Source: Methanosarcinaceae archaeon (GTDB taxonomy: Archaea > Halobacteriota > Methanosarcinia > Methanosarcinales > Methanosarcinaceae). From it: a stretch of 14,251 nucleotides of DNA. The stretch covers positions 1 to 14,251 of the forward strand of contig JAFGOO010000022.1 in assembly GCA_016926455.1 (NCBI GenBank), read 5' to 3'. Positions 1 through 7,613 of this stretch are shown in pieces; positions within the stretch are counted from its first letter, which is position 1; each line of letters begins with the position of its first letter. The translations under genes and the position numbers were made by a program. Below the pieces are notes generated by a model. The model did not search any database and was not told where the DNA came from. It was given only the letters and a program-made list of their open reading frames with translations.

Positions 1-417
1 CTTAACCATATGAGTTGTTGCATGTTCAGAAGCCGGTCTTTTCAAACTCTCTTCGGAATAGAACCTGACATTTTCAAGAAGCAATACATCCCCATTTTTC
101 ATTGTGGATATGCTTGATCTTGCATAAGTCCCAAAAATATCATCAATGTATGTGACCTTATGATTAAGGTATTTCGACATAAGCATAGCATGTGGTTTCA
201 TAGTGGTAAAATCGTTTTTACCGGGTCTGCTCTGATGTGCAAGCAACACCACCTTTGCATCACGAAGACTTTGGATTGTAGCTACATGACTCCTAATTCT
301 CATGTCATCAAGTATATTGCCGTACGGGTCCATGGGAGAATTCAGGTCGACCCGTACCAGAATAGTTTTGCCTTTTATATCAAAGTCATCGATTGTAAGA
401 TAATCCTTAGCAGCCAA
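1..417 (-). CDS. pgk: Phosphoglycerate kinase, N-terminal part (cut by window edge)
   Basis: Catalyses reversible phosphate transfer between 1,3-bisphosphoglycerate and ADP in cytoplasmic glycolysis/gluconeogenesis. The minus-strand frame is open for 139 codons from a TTG start to the window edge. It reads LAAKDYLTIDDFDIKGK and then ILVRVDLNSPMD, the substrate-binding basic/Asp-Asn motif near the N-terminus. Further on are AHQSRPGK, the archaeal version of the HLGRP loop, then DDIFGTYARSSI and LLLENVRFYSEE, all in the order expected of the PGK N-domain. The TTG at 415-417 is chosen because GAGGG lies about 5 bases upstream and the first homologous residues follow at once. An overlapping ATG further upstream is in another frame and stops after ten codons. 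The C-terminal nucleotide domain lies outside the window. Family assignment is secure; the exact start is likely. Confidence 0.93.
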   Translation of the reverse strand, partial: MAAKDYLTIDDFDIKGKTILVRVDLNSPMDPYGNILDDMRIRSHVATIQSLRDAKVVLLAHQSRPGKNDFTTMKPHAMLMSKYLNHKVTYIDDIFGTYARSSISTMKNGDVLLLENVRFYSEESLKRPASEHATTHMVK

Positions 418-575
418 TATATCCCTCAATAATGTTCATTAGCAATCTAATTTATTACGCCTGTTGACAAACCTTCAATATTTATGTAATATTAAAGTTA
501 TATTTTTTAATATAATCCAGATGAATTGTATGATATATATAGATCGATGGTGTGATTTATAGATTAGCGAACCTT
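418..575. other. AT-rich intergenic region upstream of pgk
   Basis: This 158-base spacer is very AT-rich. Read on the minus strand it holds several TATA-like runs (for example around 478-487 and 530-541), any of which could serve pgk. I cannot choose between them, and I see no coding frame or RNA gene here. Confidence 0.4.
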
Positions 576-1643
576 TTATAAACCTATTGCTTTAGTTAGC
601 GAATTCAAATCTATATTTGATTCGATTAGATTTACAATCCTTTTAAGTTTCACGTCGTGCTTTATCCTTGCCCTTCCAATCAAACGCTCCATTCGTTCAA
701 TGGTACTCATTGTATCCCCGCGCACAAGGAGGACTGGAATATCCGCTTCTTCTGCAGTGCCAAGAACTGCTTCACTTGGACGCAGATTTCCTGTCAGGAC
801 CAGGCATTTAACTTTTGCCTCGATTGCAGCCAGCTGGATGTCGGACCTGTCACCACCTGTGATCACTGCGCAGTTAGGTACCCTCCTGAAGTATTTAATT
901 GCTGAGTTAACCTCCATGGCGCCGACAAGATAATGTTCGACCAGGTCTTCAAGGTGCCCTGCTCCTGAAAGAACCTTTGCATGAAGATCCTCTACTATGC
1001 CGCATATTGGAACTGAGCGAAGAGTCGCATCTTGAGGAATGATGCCAAAGACTTTGATTCCCCGATTTTCCAAAAACGGAACCACAAGCTCCGACACATT
1101 GTCAATGTCTGAACTAGAAACATCGGTCATGATCACTCCTGCAAGCATAGCAGGATCCTGAATGATCTTATAATCAGAAAGTATACGGTCAACTGCAAAC
1201 ACCGAATCGTATCGTGTTATAAGCAGGATTTTGGTGCCCAGTTTTGATGCGATCTGGGGATCGGACAAACCATACATAGCACCACCCCCAATACCGCCAG
1301 TACCCTCGATGAGCACAACATCTTTGTCTTTTGAAATGGTAGAATATGCATCAATCAATGTATTATCAAGATTCTTCTCGACCTCCATAAGGGCATCACT
1401 AGTAAGCCTTTCTGTAAGAAGGATTGGAGTAATATCGTTAATCGAATCCTTCAGTTCAAGTATCTTTTGCATCTGAACCGCATCTTCATCTGCCAACACA
1501 CCGTTAACGTCGATTAGGAGATTCCCGATCGGTTTCATATATCCCACTGAGTAACCTCTCTGTTTTAGTATCTTACCAAGCCCGATACAAATCGCGCTTT
1601 TTCCGGAATACTCTTCAGACGAACTTATTAATATCGATGACAC
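576..1643 (-). CDS. P-loop/DRTGG-domain protein (BioD-like, phosphotransacetylase N-terminal family)
   Basis: A 355-residue protein of the COG0857 type. Residues 1-200 form a dethiobiotin-synthetase-like P-loop domain. The nucleotide loop is SSSEEYSGKS at residues 7-16, and DVVLIEGTGGIGGGAMYG (108-125) matches the Walker B/switch region. Residues about 205-315 form a DRTGG domain, with RSVPICGIVEDLHAKVLSG (209-227) and ITGGDRSDIQLAA (261-273). In bacterial phosphotransacetylases these two domains precede the catalytic PTA domain, which is absent here, so this is probably a regulatory or accessory protein rather than an acetyltransferase. The GTG start at 1641-1643 is supported by a perfect AAAGGAGG at 1650-1657, six bases away. 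It lies 75 bases downstream of the acetyl-CoA synthetase gene on the same strand, probably co-transcribed and functionally linked (inference). The biochemical role is unknown to me. Confidence 0.85.
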   Translation of the reverse strand: MSSILISSSEEYSGKSAICIGLGKILKQRGYSVGYMKPIGNLLIDVNGVLADEDAVQMQKILELKDSINDITPILLTERLTSDALMEVEKNLDNTLIDAYSTISKDKDVVLIEGTGGIGGGAMYGLSDPQIASKLGTKILLITRYDSVFAVDRILSDYKIIQDPAMLAGVIMTDVSSSDIDNVSELVVPFLENRGIKVFGIIPQDATLRSVPICGIVEDLHAKVLSGAGHLEDLVEHYLVGAMEVNSAIKYFRRVPNCAVITGGDRSDIQLAAIEAKVKCLVLTGNLRPSEAVLGTAEEADIPVLLVRGDTMSTIERMERLIGRARIKHDVKLKRIVNLIESNIDLNSLTKAIGL

Positions 1644-1718
1644 AGTCAGCCTCCTTTATGGCATAGGTACCTATCAGGTCAAATAATTTAATTATTTTCA
1701 TCTCAATATTCATCATTT

Positions 1719-3815
1719 CTATTCTTCCTTTAAAGTTAGTCTGATATCCATTGCAACGCACCCCTGGCCTTCAGGCAAAACCATGAGCGGATTAATCTCA
1801 AATTCAAGTATCTGCGGGAAATCAACTACCATCTGGGATACCTTGATAAGAGTAGCAATCACTGAATCTATATCTGAAGATTCCTCTCCCCGGACACCGG
1901 TAAGCAGGGGATATGTTTTGATGGATGTTATCATATGTTTTGCATCGTCAATGTTGATGGGTGCCACAGAAAAGGACACGTCTTTTAAGAATTCTACATA
2001 TGTTCCTCCCAGCCCAAACATTAGTAGAGGTCCGAATTGCACGTCTCGGTTCATGCCTATGATAACTTCTTTTCCCCTCGTAATCATTTTCTGAATCTGC
2101 ACACCGGAAATACGTGCATGTGGCATATAACGTCTTATATTTACCATCATGGTATCGTACGCTCTCTCAACATCTCCGGCATTCAGCAGGTTTAATCGAA
2201 TGCCTCCTACATCAGATTTGTGTGATATGTCGGGAGATAGTATTTTCATTACTACAGGGTATCCGATTTCCTCACATGCTGCAACGGTTTCTGAAAGTGT
2301 TTTTGTATTTATTGTGGCAACTGTAGGGATGTTGTATGCATTGAGTATATCAAAGGACTCAAGACCAAGCGTGCGCATCTTCTGCTTTGTTGCGTTTTCA
2401 AAAAGCAATTCAGCGATTTTCTTATCTGCTTCAATTACAGGTGGTGGTTTGTATACCAGTTTTCTTATCTCGGAATAGGAATAGAGCGCTCGCATGCTAT
2501 CAACTGCACGTTCAGGGAACGGATAATTTGGGATATGGTGATCGTTGAGTATCCGTTCTCCAGCAGCAACTCGTGTTCCACCTACAAAACTACAGAGTAT
2601 CGGTTTTGTGGATAATTTCACCTTTTCAACAACGATTTTGGCAATCTCATCTATGGAGGTCACCGCTTGTGGAGAGGTCAATAGTATGATCCCGTCGACG
2701 TTTGAGTCATCGAGTACGGTCTCCAGTGCATAACCATAAATCTGTGCACTTGCATCGCCAAGGACGTCCACAGGATTATAGAAATTTGCTGCGGGAGGAA
2801 GGCGTTTACGAAGGCGTATTATTGTGGATTTGTCAAAGGATGAGAGGGATAAACCATTTTCATAACATGAATCCGCTGCTAGAATACCAAGGCCACCTGC
2901 GTTTGTTATTATTGCGATACGGTTCCCCCTAGGAATTGGCTGGCTGGAAAATGCACGGCTGTAGTCCAACATCTCTTCCACAGAATCAGCGCGTATGACA
3001 CCACTCTGCCGGAACGCAGCGTTGTAGGCTTCATCCGAACCTGCCAGAGTACCTGTATGGGATGACACAGCCCTTGAACCCACCGCGGTCCTACCGGACT
3101 TGACCATGATTATTGGCTTGTGCTTAGAAACTCTGCGCGCAGTTTCAATGAATTCCTGACCGTTTTTGACACCTTCAAGGTAGGCAACAATAACGGCTGT
3201 AGCGTCATCATCTGCGAATACCTGAAGAAAATCATTCTCTGCGAGATCTGCTTTGTTGCCAAGGCTTACAAATTTTGAAAAACCCACGGACTTCGCGTCT
3301 GCCCAATCAAGTGTGGCTGTACAGATTGCACCTGACTGCGACATAAGTGCTATATTTCCCTTGTGTGCCATTGATGCCGCAAAGGAAGCATTCAGGTTCG
3401 AGGTCGTATCGATAATACCAAGACAATTCGGACCAACCATTCTGATACCATATTTTTTTGCAACCTCTACAACTATACGTTCAAGTTTTGCTCCTTCAGC
3501 ACCTGATTCCTTAAATCCTGCCGAGATTACCACAACATTCTTGACACCAGCAAGTCCACAATCCTTCAAAACATTCGGGATAAAATGGGCAGGCACCACT
3601 ATCACTGCAAGGTCTATTCCAGTGTAAGATGGCAAATCCCGGATAGAAGGGTAGCATGGAAGACCCAGAATTTCATCTGCATTTGGGTTTATGGGTATGA
3701 TCTGCCCTTTGAAATCATTAAGCAAGTTTTCGACTACTGCCCGCCCGACCTTTCCTTCAGTTCGCGAGGCACCAATTATAGCGATCATATCTGGGTTGAA
3801 CATTTCCTCAAGCAT
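1719..3815 (-). CDS. acd: Acetyl-CoA synthetase (ADP-forming), fused alpha-beta
   Basis: Converts acetyl-CoA (or another acyl-CoA) + ADP + Pi to acid + CoA + ATP by way of a phosphohistidine; cytoplasmic. The 698 residues comprise a CoA-binding Rossmann domain (1-130, IAIIGASRTEGKVGRAV), succinyl-CoA-ligase-like domains (about 150-455) and a C-terminal ATP-grasp beta part (about 462-698). The expected phosphorylated histidine is His253 in SSHTGTLAGSDEAY. The second conserved histidine, used for phosphate shuttling, is His532 in SPDISHKSDVGG. Length and order fit the fused single-chain type known from methanogens and haloarchaea. The start is the first ATG (3813-3815), with a weak AGGAT upstream; ATG at codon 5 is an alternative. 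A TATA-like stretch around 3835-3848 would give a very short leader. Substrate preference (acetate or branched/aryl acids) cannot be read from the sequence. Confidence 0.93.
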   Translation of the reverse strand: MLEEMFNPDMIAIIGASRTEGKVGRAVVENLLNDFKGQIIPINPNADEILGLPCYPSIRDLPSYTGIDLAVIVVPAHFIPNVLKDCGLAGVKNVVVISAGFKESGAEGAKLERIVVEVAKKYGIRMVGPNCLGIIDTTSNLNASFAASMAHKGNIALMSQSGAICTATLDWADAKSVGFSKFVSLGNKADLAENDFLQVFADDDATAVIVAYLEGVKNGQEFIETARRVSKHKPIIMVKSGRTAVGSRAVSSHTGTLAGSDEAYNAAFRQSGVIRADSVEEMLDYSRAFSSQPIPRGNRIAIITNAGGLGILAADSCYENGLSLSSFDKSTIIRLRKRLPPAANFYNPVDVLGDASAQIYGYALETVLDDSNVDGIILLTSPQAVTSIDEIAKIVVEKVKLSTKPILCSFVGGTRVAAGERILNDHHIPNYPFPERAVDSMRALYSYSEIRKLVYKPPPVIEADKKIAELLFENATKQKMRTLGLESFDILNAYNIPTVATINTKTLSETVAACEEIGYPVVMKILSPDISHKSDVGGIRLNLLNAGDVERAYDTMMVNIRRYMPHARISGVQIQKMITRGKEVIIGMNRDVQFGPLLMFGLGGTYVEFLKDVSFSVAPINIDDAKHMITSIKTYPLLTGVRGEESSDIDSVIATLIKVSQMVVDFPQILEFEINPLMVLPEGQGCVAMDIRLTLKEE

Positions 3816-3860
3816 ATTATCCTGATGCCCCTCTCATATTTATTAAATGATAGGATAATA

Positions 3861-3905
3861 GGTGAACACCACACTATAAATAGGCTGGCTTCCTGCTTCA
3901 AAGAA
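3861..3905 (-). repeat. Inverted repeat copy A: element right end / guide-RNA scaffold hairpin
   Basis: Reads GGTGAACACCACACTATAAA on the plus strand and continues through TAGGCTGGCTTC. It matches the reverse complement of 8005-8049 at about 35 of 41 aligned positions. On the minus strand it folds as CCA..CTA-TTTA-TAG..TGG (3869-3888), a hairpin with a two-pair mismatch in the stem. By analogy with TnpB elements this is the 3' end of the guide-RNA scaffold, and the bases just left of 3861 would be the guide. Confidence 0.7.
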
Positions 3906-3964
3906 CACCCACTGTTTTCTCCACGGCTTTTAAATCGGGAAGTCTCTGCCCTACTGTGTTTCAT
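3861..3964 (-). pseudogene. tnpB: tnpB tail relic with IS200/IS605-type right end
   Basis: On the minus strand a short frame starting at 3964 reads MKHSRAETSRFKSRG and then ENSGCSLKQEASLF, resembling the C-terminal tails of archaeal TnpB proteins as I remember them. It runs directly into a hairpin and the sequence GTTCACC, which ends at 3861. That end is a near copy of the end following the tnpB relic at 8005-8049. The rest of the gene is not recognisable in any continuous frame, so this is a decayed C-terminal stub plus right end. TnpB is the RNA-guided nuclease of IS200/IS605 elements, and the 3' end of such elements encodes its guide-RNA scaffold. The right-end identification is fairly solid because of the second copy; the protein tail is less so. 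Confidence 0.6.
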
Positions 3965-4370
3965 TCATAACTTAGTCTGAGCTTTACATTTACTGATATA
4001 GAATGGTGTTCGTTATAAGACCTGACGGGTAACAACGATATATATGGTTTTATATGATATATATGTTAATAACAGAAATTTGACGTAATTCATCTCCCGT
4101 TTGAAAACGCTGGTATTCCTATTCCACAGGTGATTTAGGATTGATTAATGGCTTTCACCTTTTCAAAGGTGAAATACAGCCCATCAACTTACTCAGAAAC
4201 ATTAATGATACATTAATATCTATATGGATGTGATATTTTGAGATTTGGGGCTACAATTTCTTCTTAAAATCGACAGATTTCTATCATTTAAGTAATGGGA
4301 GTGTCCACGGAAGAGAATAGTTGTATCAGATGGATATTCATTTTGTCTTCATTGGAGTGAACAGGCAAAT
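3965..4370. other. Gene-free, decayed IS-like intergenic stretch
   Basis: About 400 AT-rich bases lie between the element end and the flavoprotein promoter. No ORF with coding character is seen. A minus-strand frame around 4080-4145 reads INPKSPVE, a stop, then EYQRFQTGDELRQIS. It looks protein-like and may be transposase debris, but I cannot assign it. The decamer GATATATATG occurs twice (4037-4046 and 4056-4065). A 22-base palindrome at 4153-4174 is listed separately. Confidence 0.4.
4153..4174. repeat. Perfect 10-bp inverted repeat (hairpin)
   Basis: The arms TTTCACCTTT and AAAGGTGAAA are separated by TC. Flanking bases (TTGATTAATGGC on the left, GCCCATCAAC on the right) allow an imperfect extension of the stem. 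There is no T-tract on either side, so it is not an obvious terminator. It could be an operator, the stem of a small RNA, or the remnant of a transposon end. Confidence 0.6.
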
Positions 4371-4379
4371 ATTATATAT
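4371..4379 (+). promoter_or_regulatory. TATA box of the iron-sulfur flavoprotein gene
   Basis: The sequence ATTATATAT lies about 55 bases before the ATG at 4431. A transcript starting about 25 bases downstream of the box would have a leader of roughly 30 bases containing the Shine-Dalgarno site. Inferred from archaeal box A consensus only. Confidence 0.5.
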
Positions 4380-4430
4380 GGAATCCAAAAACTAATATTC
4401 GGATAATTCATATTGGAAGTGGTGATCTTT

Positions 4431-4991
4431 ATGAGAATATTAGGGATATCAGGTAGTCCGGTTGCAGGTGGGAACAACGAAAAGATGATTAATGCAGCAT
4501 TAAATGTTGCAACTAAAAGAGGCTTTGATACCGAGAGTATCTTCCTTTCATCAACAGGGATTGCACCGTGTAACGCATGCGAAGCATGTGGTAGTGGTGA
4601 GAAGTGTTCGATTAGGGATGACATGGATTATGTTTACCCAAAATTAACCGATGCCAATGCCATCATTGTTTCATCACCTGTTTATTTCGGGAGCGTGACC
4701 GCACAGCTCAAGGCGTTGTTTGATAGGAGCGTGTTGCTCAGGCGGCAGGGGTTCGCAATGAAAAACAAAGTAGGAGCAGCCATGTCCATCGGAGGTTCTC
4801 GCAACGGGGGACAGGAAAAGACCATCCAGACCATCCATGATTGGATGCACATACATGGAATGATTGTTGTGGGGGATGGGTCGCACTTTGGCGGTATTGT
4901 GCAAAAACCCATGGATACGGATGACGAGGGAATGCAGACTGTCAGGGATATGATTGGAAATCTTTGTGATGTTCTTGATTTAATGAGGTAG
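4431..4991 (+). CDS. Iron-sulfur flavoprotein (Isf-type, NADPH-dependent FMN reductase family)
   Basis: A cytoplasmic flavodoxin-like protein predicted to bind FMN and a [4Fe-4S] cluster. The 186 residues begin with the FMN phosphate loop ISGSPVAGGNNEKM (6-19). A compact cysteine motif follows, CNACEACGSGEKC (Cys47, 50, 53, 59; CX2CX2CX5C), the hallmark of Isf proteins. SSPVYFGSVTAQLKALFDR is the flavin-binding second loop. In methanogens Isf proteins accept electrons from ferredoxin and are thought to help reduce O2 or H2O2; the specific partner here is unknown. The ATG at 4431 is preferred over an upstream in-frame TTG because GGTGATC (4421-4427), a match to the archaeal 16S tail, sits just before it. 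A hairpin terminator follows, so the gene is probably monocistronic. It lies within the inverted-repeat-bounded patch 3861-8049. Confidence 0.92.
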   Translation: MRILGISGSPVAGGNNEKMINAALNVATKRGFDTESIFLSSTGIAPCNACEACGSGEKCSIRDDMDYVYPKLTDANAIIVSSPVYFGSVTAQLKALFDRSVLLRRQGFAMKNKVGAAMSIGGSRNGGQEKTIQTIHDWMHIHGMIVVGDGSHFGGIVQKPMDTDDEGMQTVRDMIGNLCDVLDLMR

Positions 4992-5003
4992 TTTGTGCTG
5001 ACA

Positions 5004-5029
5004 GCGAGAAAGCTCGCATCTCCTTTTTT
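5004..5029 (+). terminator. Hairpin plus T-run after the flavoprotein gene
   Basis: GCGAG-AAAG-CTCGC (5004-5017) is followed by ATCTCC and six T residues. It lies 13 bases past the stop codon and resembles an intrinsic-type terminator. Confidence 0.6.
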
Positions 5030-5084
5030 ACGACTAATTGGGTGCAGGGGTAGAGAAAGCCCATGTTCTATATATACGGAATGA

Positions 5085-5495
5085 ATCATACCCGTTCTTT
5101 TAGAAAATTCAAAATATTATATATCTGTCATAAATATACTGTATGAAGAACTAAAATGCATACTTAGCAACAAAAAGCATTCTAAATCATTCCGATACTC
5201 ATTATACAGTTGGTTTTTCTATCAGCTACCAACGATTATAGGATATAAGTCTAAGTTGCTTGGAGTACCTATTGCTTACATCGATCCAAAATACACTTTC
5301 CAAACATGTAGTAGATTCGGTCATATAGGGAACAGGAATGGTAAAAACGTTGAGTGTCCTGATTGCGGACACGTTGAACATGGAGATGTTAATGCAGCTT
5401 TCAATATCCCATTATCTCCAAACATAGTTCGATTCAGTACAGAAAGTGATCTGCTGAAAGGAAACACTGATATTCCTAAAGTGACCATGACTTGA
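5085..5495 (+). pseudogene. tnpB: tnpB C-terminal relic (IS200/IS605 OrfB)
   Basis: An open frame of about 136 codons with no true start. It reads NILYEELKCILSNKK, SLYSWFFYQL, then YIDPKYTFQTCSRFGHIG and CPDCGHVEHGDVNAAFNIPL. These are the RuvC-II YEDLK segment, the SW.FYQL helix, the zinc ribbon and the final RuvC-III D-x-NAA of TnpB, in the right order. The first zinc-ribbon pair is broken: the usual CSRCG is CSRFG. The N-terminal two thirds are missing, and sequence left of about 5110 no longer resembles TnpB. A 240-base ORF from TTG at 5256 lies inside the relic but is unlikely to be translated as a real gene. An element-end hairpin follows at 5511-5540. This relic belongs to a different subfamily (DPKYTSQTCSRCG type) from the one at 7614-7954. 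Confidence 0.88.
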
Positions 5496-5510
5496 AAGCA
5501 GCTAGCCATA

Positions 5511-5540
5511 GAAAACCACGACGGTCGTGGGAGTACGTCA
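5511..5540 (+). repeat. Right-end hairpin of the first tnpB relic
   Basis: CCACGA-CGG-TCGTGG (5516-5530) is followed by GAGTACGTCA. It sits 20 bases after the relic's stop codon, where the guide-RNA scaffold hairpin and right end of such elements are expected. Its sequence is unrelated to the repeats at 3861 and 8005, supporting a separate element. Confidence 0.6.
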
Positions 5541-5629
5541 GAAACTAATATTTTACGGGTTTGCGGAGTGCAACGAATGCACGAATCACGTAATAAATCT
5601 CATTTCATTCATTTTTATCAACTCAAAAA

Positions 5630-5640
5630 AGTATATCTAT
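5630..5640 (+). promoter_or_regulatory. Probable TATA box of the ClC gene
   Basis: AGTATATCTAT after an A-tract, about 55 bases upstream of the TTG start at 5693, implies a leader of about 30 bases. Inferred from position and composition. Confidence 0.4.
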
Positions 5641-5692
5641 AATGTGCTAATTAACGTAGTCTCGTATTATTTTTAATTCGAGATGACCATAT

Positions 5693-7432
5693 TTGCAGGA
5701 TAAAACCCTATACAAGAGAATATTAGATCAGATCCATCGCTGGATAACTAACGAATCCACCATCTCAAATTCTCTAGCAGTCCTTATTGGAATATCAACA
5801 GGTTTTGTAATCGTCATATATGACCGTTTACTGGAAGCTAGTAACCATATTTTCTTCGGGTCCGTAGCTGGTCATCCTCATTACTATATGATATTCCTGC
5901 CAGCATTTGGAGGTCTACTAGTGGGGATAATAACCTACATTTTTGTAAAAAAAAAGCGCTGCGACGTCGAAGAAGTCATTGAGGCAAGTGCGCTCCACGG
6001 TGGCAAGCTGCGAGTCAAAAAAGCTTTTCTAGAAGTACTTCTTTCAATCATCTCTATTGGCTCCGGTGGTTCAGTGGGCAAGGAAGTCCCTGGAGTCCTT
6101 GCAGGTGCTGGCATAGGCTCTGCTATTGCACAGACATTTAAGATATCAGGGAATCGGCTGAAGGTTCTTCTTGGCTGCGGTGCATCAGGTGGGATTGCAG
6201 CGGCTTTCAATGCTCCTCTTGCAGGTGTTGTCTTTGTAGTAGAGGTGATTTTCGGTGAATTGGAAACAAAGACCTTCATTCCAATTGTCATCTCATCCGT
6301 TTTTGCAACCTTGGTATCGAATTTCATCTTTGGGATCAAACCGATCGAGATCAACTACGGACTTGTCAGCCCTTTCAATGAATCGCTACTTTATCTGGCC
6401 CTTGGGATTCTTGCTGGAATCGTTTCTGTATCGATAATCCGTTTTCTGTACTTGTTGCATGATATTTTTGAACGAATCCCAGTCCATTCTGTTCTCAAAC
6501 CCGCATTGGGTGGGCTTGGTGTAGGTATCATTGGATTCTTATACCCCCAGATATTTGGCATGGGGTATGACGTGATCTCGGAGGTACTAACAAACAAGTT
6601 AACACTCAACTTGATGCTGGTGTTGCTGCTGCTTAAGATCATCGCATTTTCCCTTACTCTTGGTTCTGGTGGGGCAGGTGGTTCCATTGTTCCTTCCCTT
6701 TTCATAGGCGCAATGCTAGGAGGTGCCTTTGGCACGGTTGTACACACCTTTCTGCCTATTGTCACATCAGAACCCGGAGCATATGCACTGGTTGGGATGG
6801 GTGCGGTGTTCACTGGTACTGCCCGGGCACCTCTGACAGCGATATTGATTCTCTTTGAAGTCACAATGGATTACAACCTAATACTGCCGCTTATGCTGGC
6901 ATGCGTGATCAGCAATGTTGTATCTAGTTCGCTGCATCCACAGTCCATTTTCACGGAAGGATTGAAGCGCCGTGGGTTTACTATCAGTAAAGGACACGAG
7001 GTGGATATCATGGAATCCATGTTCGTAAGGGATGTCATGGAAAGTAACGTGCAGACAATTTCAGAAAACGAAAGTACCGGTGCGCTGGTTTTGCTTACAC
7101 AAACAAGTCGACATGCGGGATTTCCTGTTCTTGATGCAGATAACAGGCTCGTCGGTATCGTTACTCTTCAGGACATGCGGGATAAGGTAAAATACGGGGA
7201 ACTTGAACGGAAGGTGGGAGATATTGCTAGCAGGGATCCTATTGTGGCCTACCCTGACGAATCACTGGACATTGTTCTAAAACGCTTTGCTTTACGTGAT
7301 ATAGGTCGTCTGCCAGTTGTATCAAGGATGGACGAAAAAAAACTTGTGGGGGTAATCACACGTAGTGATATTGTTAAGTCATACAACAAGAAGGTTGTCA
7401 GCAAGGTCCATGAGAAAATGGAGGCAGAATAA
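5693..7432 (+). CDS. ClC-family chloride channel/transporter with C-terminal CBS pair
   Basis: A 579-residue integral membrane protein. Residues 25-425 are the ClC core and residues about 440-570 are two CBS domains that usually bind adenine nucleotides and gate transport. Core signatures are GSGGSVGKEVPG (123-134), AAAFNAPLAGVVF (169-181), GSGGAGGSIVPSLFIGA (324-340) and GTARAPLTAIL (375-385). The gating glutamate is kept (Glu131), but the usual GREGP is GKEVP. At the position of the E. coli intracellular proton glutamate (E203) there is Val185, and at the central chloride tyrosine (Y445) there is Phe420; these are alignments by eye. Loss of the proton glutamate is typical of channels, so channel or uncoupled transport is possible. 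The TTG start has GAGATGA upstream; the ATG seen upstream is in another frame and stops after six codons. The gene lies between two dead tnpB elements. Confidence 0.92.
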   Translation: MQDKTLYKRILDQIHRWITNESTISNSLAVLIGISTGFVIVIYDRLLEASNHIFFGSVAGHPHYYMIFLPAFGGLLVGIITYIFVKKKRCDVEEVIEASALHGGKLRVKKAFLEVLLSIISIGSGGSVGKEVPGVLAGAGIGSAIAQTFKISGNRLKVLLGCGASGGIAAAFNAPLAGVVFVVEVIFGELETKTFIPIVISSVFATLVSNFIFGIKPIEINYGLVSPFNESLLYLALGILAGIVSVSIIRFLYLLHDIFERIPVHSVLKPALGGLGVGIIGFLYPQIFGMGYDVISEVLTNKLTLNLMLVLLLLKIIAFSLTLGSGGAGGSIVPSLFIGAMLGGAFGTVVHTFLPIVTSEPGAYALVGMGAVFTGTARAPLTAILILFEVTMDYNLILPLMLACVISNVVSSSLHPQSIFTEGLKRRGFTISKGHEVDIMESMFVRDVMESNVQTISENESTGALVLLTQTSRHAGFPVLDADNRLVGIVTLQDMRDKVKYGELERKVGDIASRDPIVAYPDESLDIVLKRFALRDIGRLPVVSRMDEKKLVGVITRSDIVKSYNKKVVSKVHEKMEAE

Positions 7433-7613
7433 AGGAACTTGTCTGCCTGTTATTCCGCATTCGTTGCAAAATTTGGTACCTATTTCGGTTGATATGGTGT
7501 TTTTGTTGAAGGCAAATTCCGCCATGACTCATAGGTAAGCCGATTATCCATTGGATTCTTGAACTTGTAGTAACTCATAACTGGATCCGCAACGATTAGT
7601 ATTCTTGTAGATG
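7433..7613. other. Intergenic stretch between ClC gene and tnpB relic
   Basis: No supported gene. Short minus-strand frames exist here, one containing FCNECG, but they are under 50 codons, lack a ribosome site and overlap the ClC end. This stretch may include the lost left part of the tnpB element. Confidence 0.35.

Noticed and set aside
160..432. Plus-strand 90-codon frame over pgk
   Set aside because: It lies antisense to a clearly conserved phosphoglycerate kinase and has no recognisable protein features.
5256..5495. Apparent 79-codon gene starting at TTG
   Set aside because: It is the internal part of the tnpB relic; the homologous frame extends upstream past this TTG and there is no ribosome site.
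7433..7595. Short minus-strand frames, one with FCNECG and one starting MSYYKFKNPMDN
   Set aside because: Under 50 codons, no ribosome site, one overlaps the ClC gene end, and neither matches a family I recognise; a CXXC pair alone is too common.
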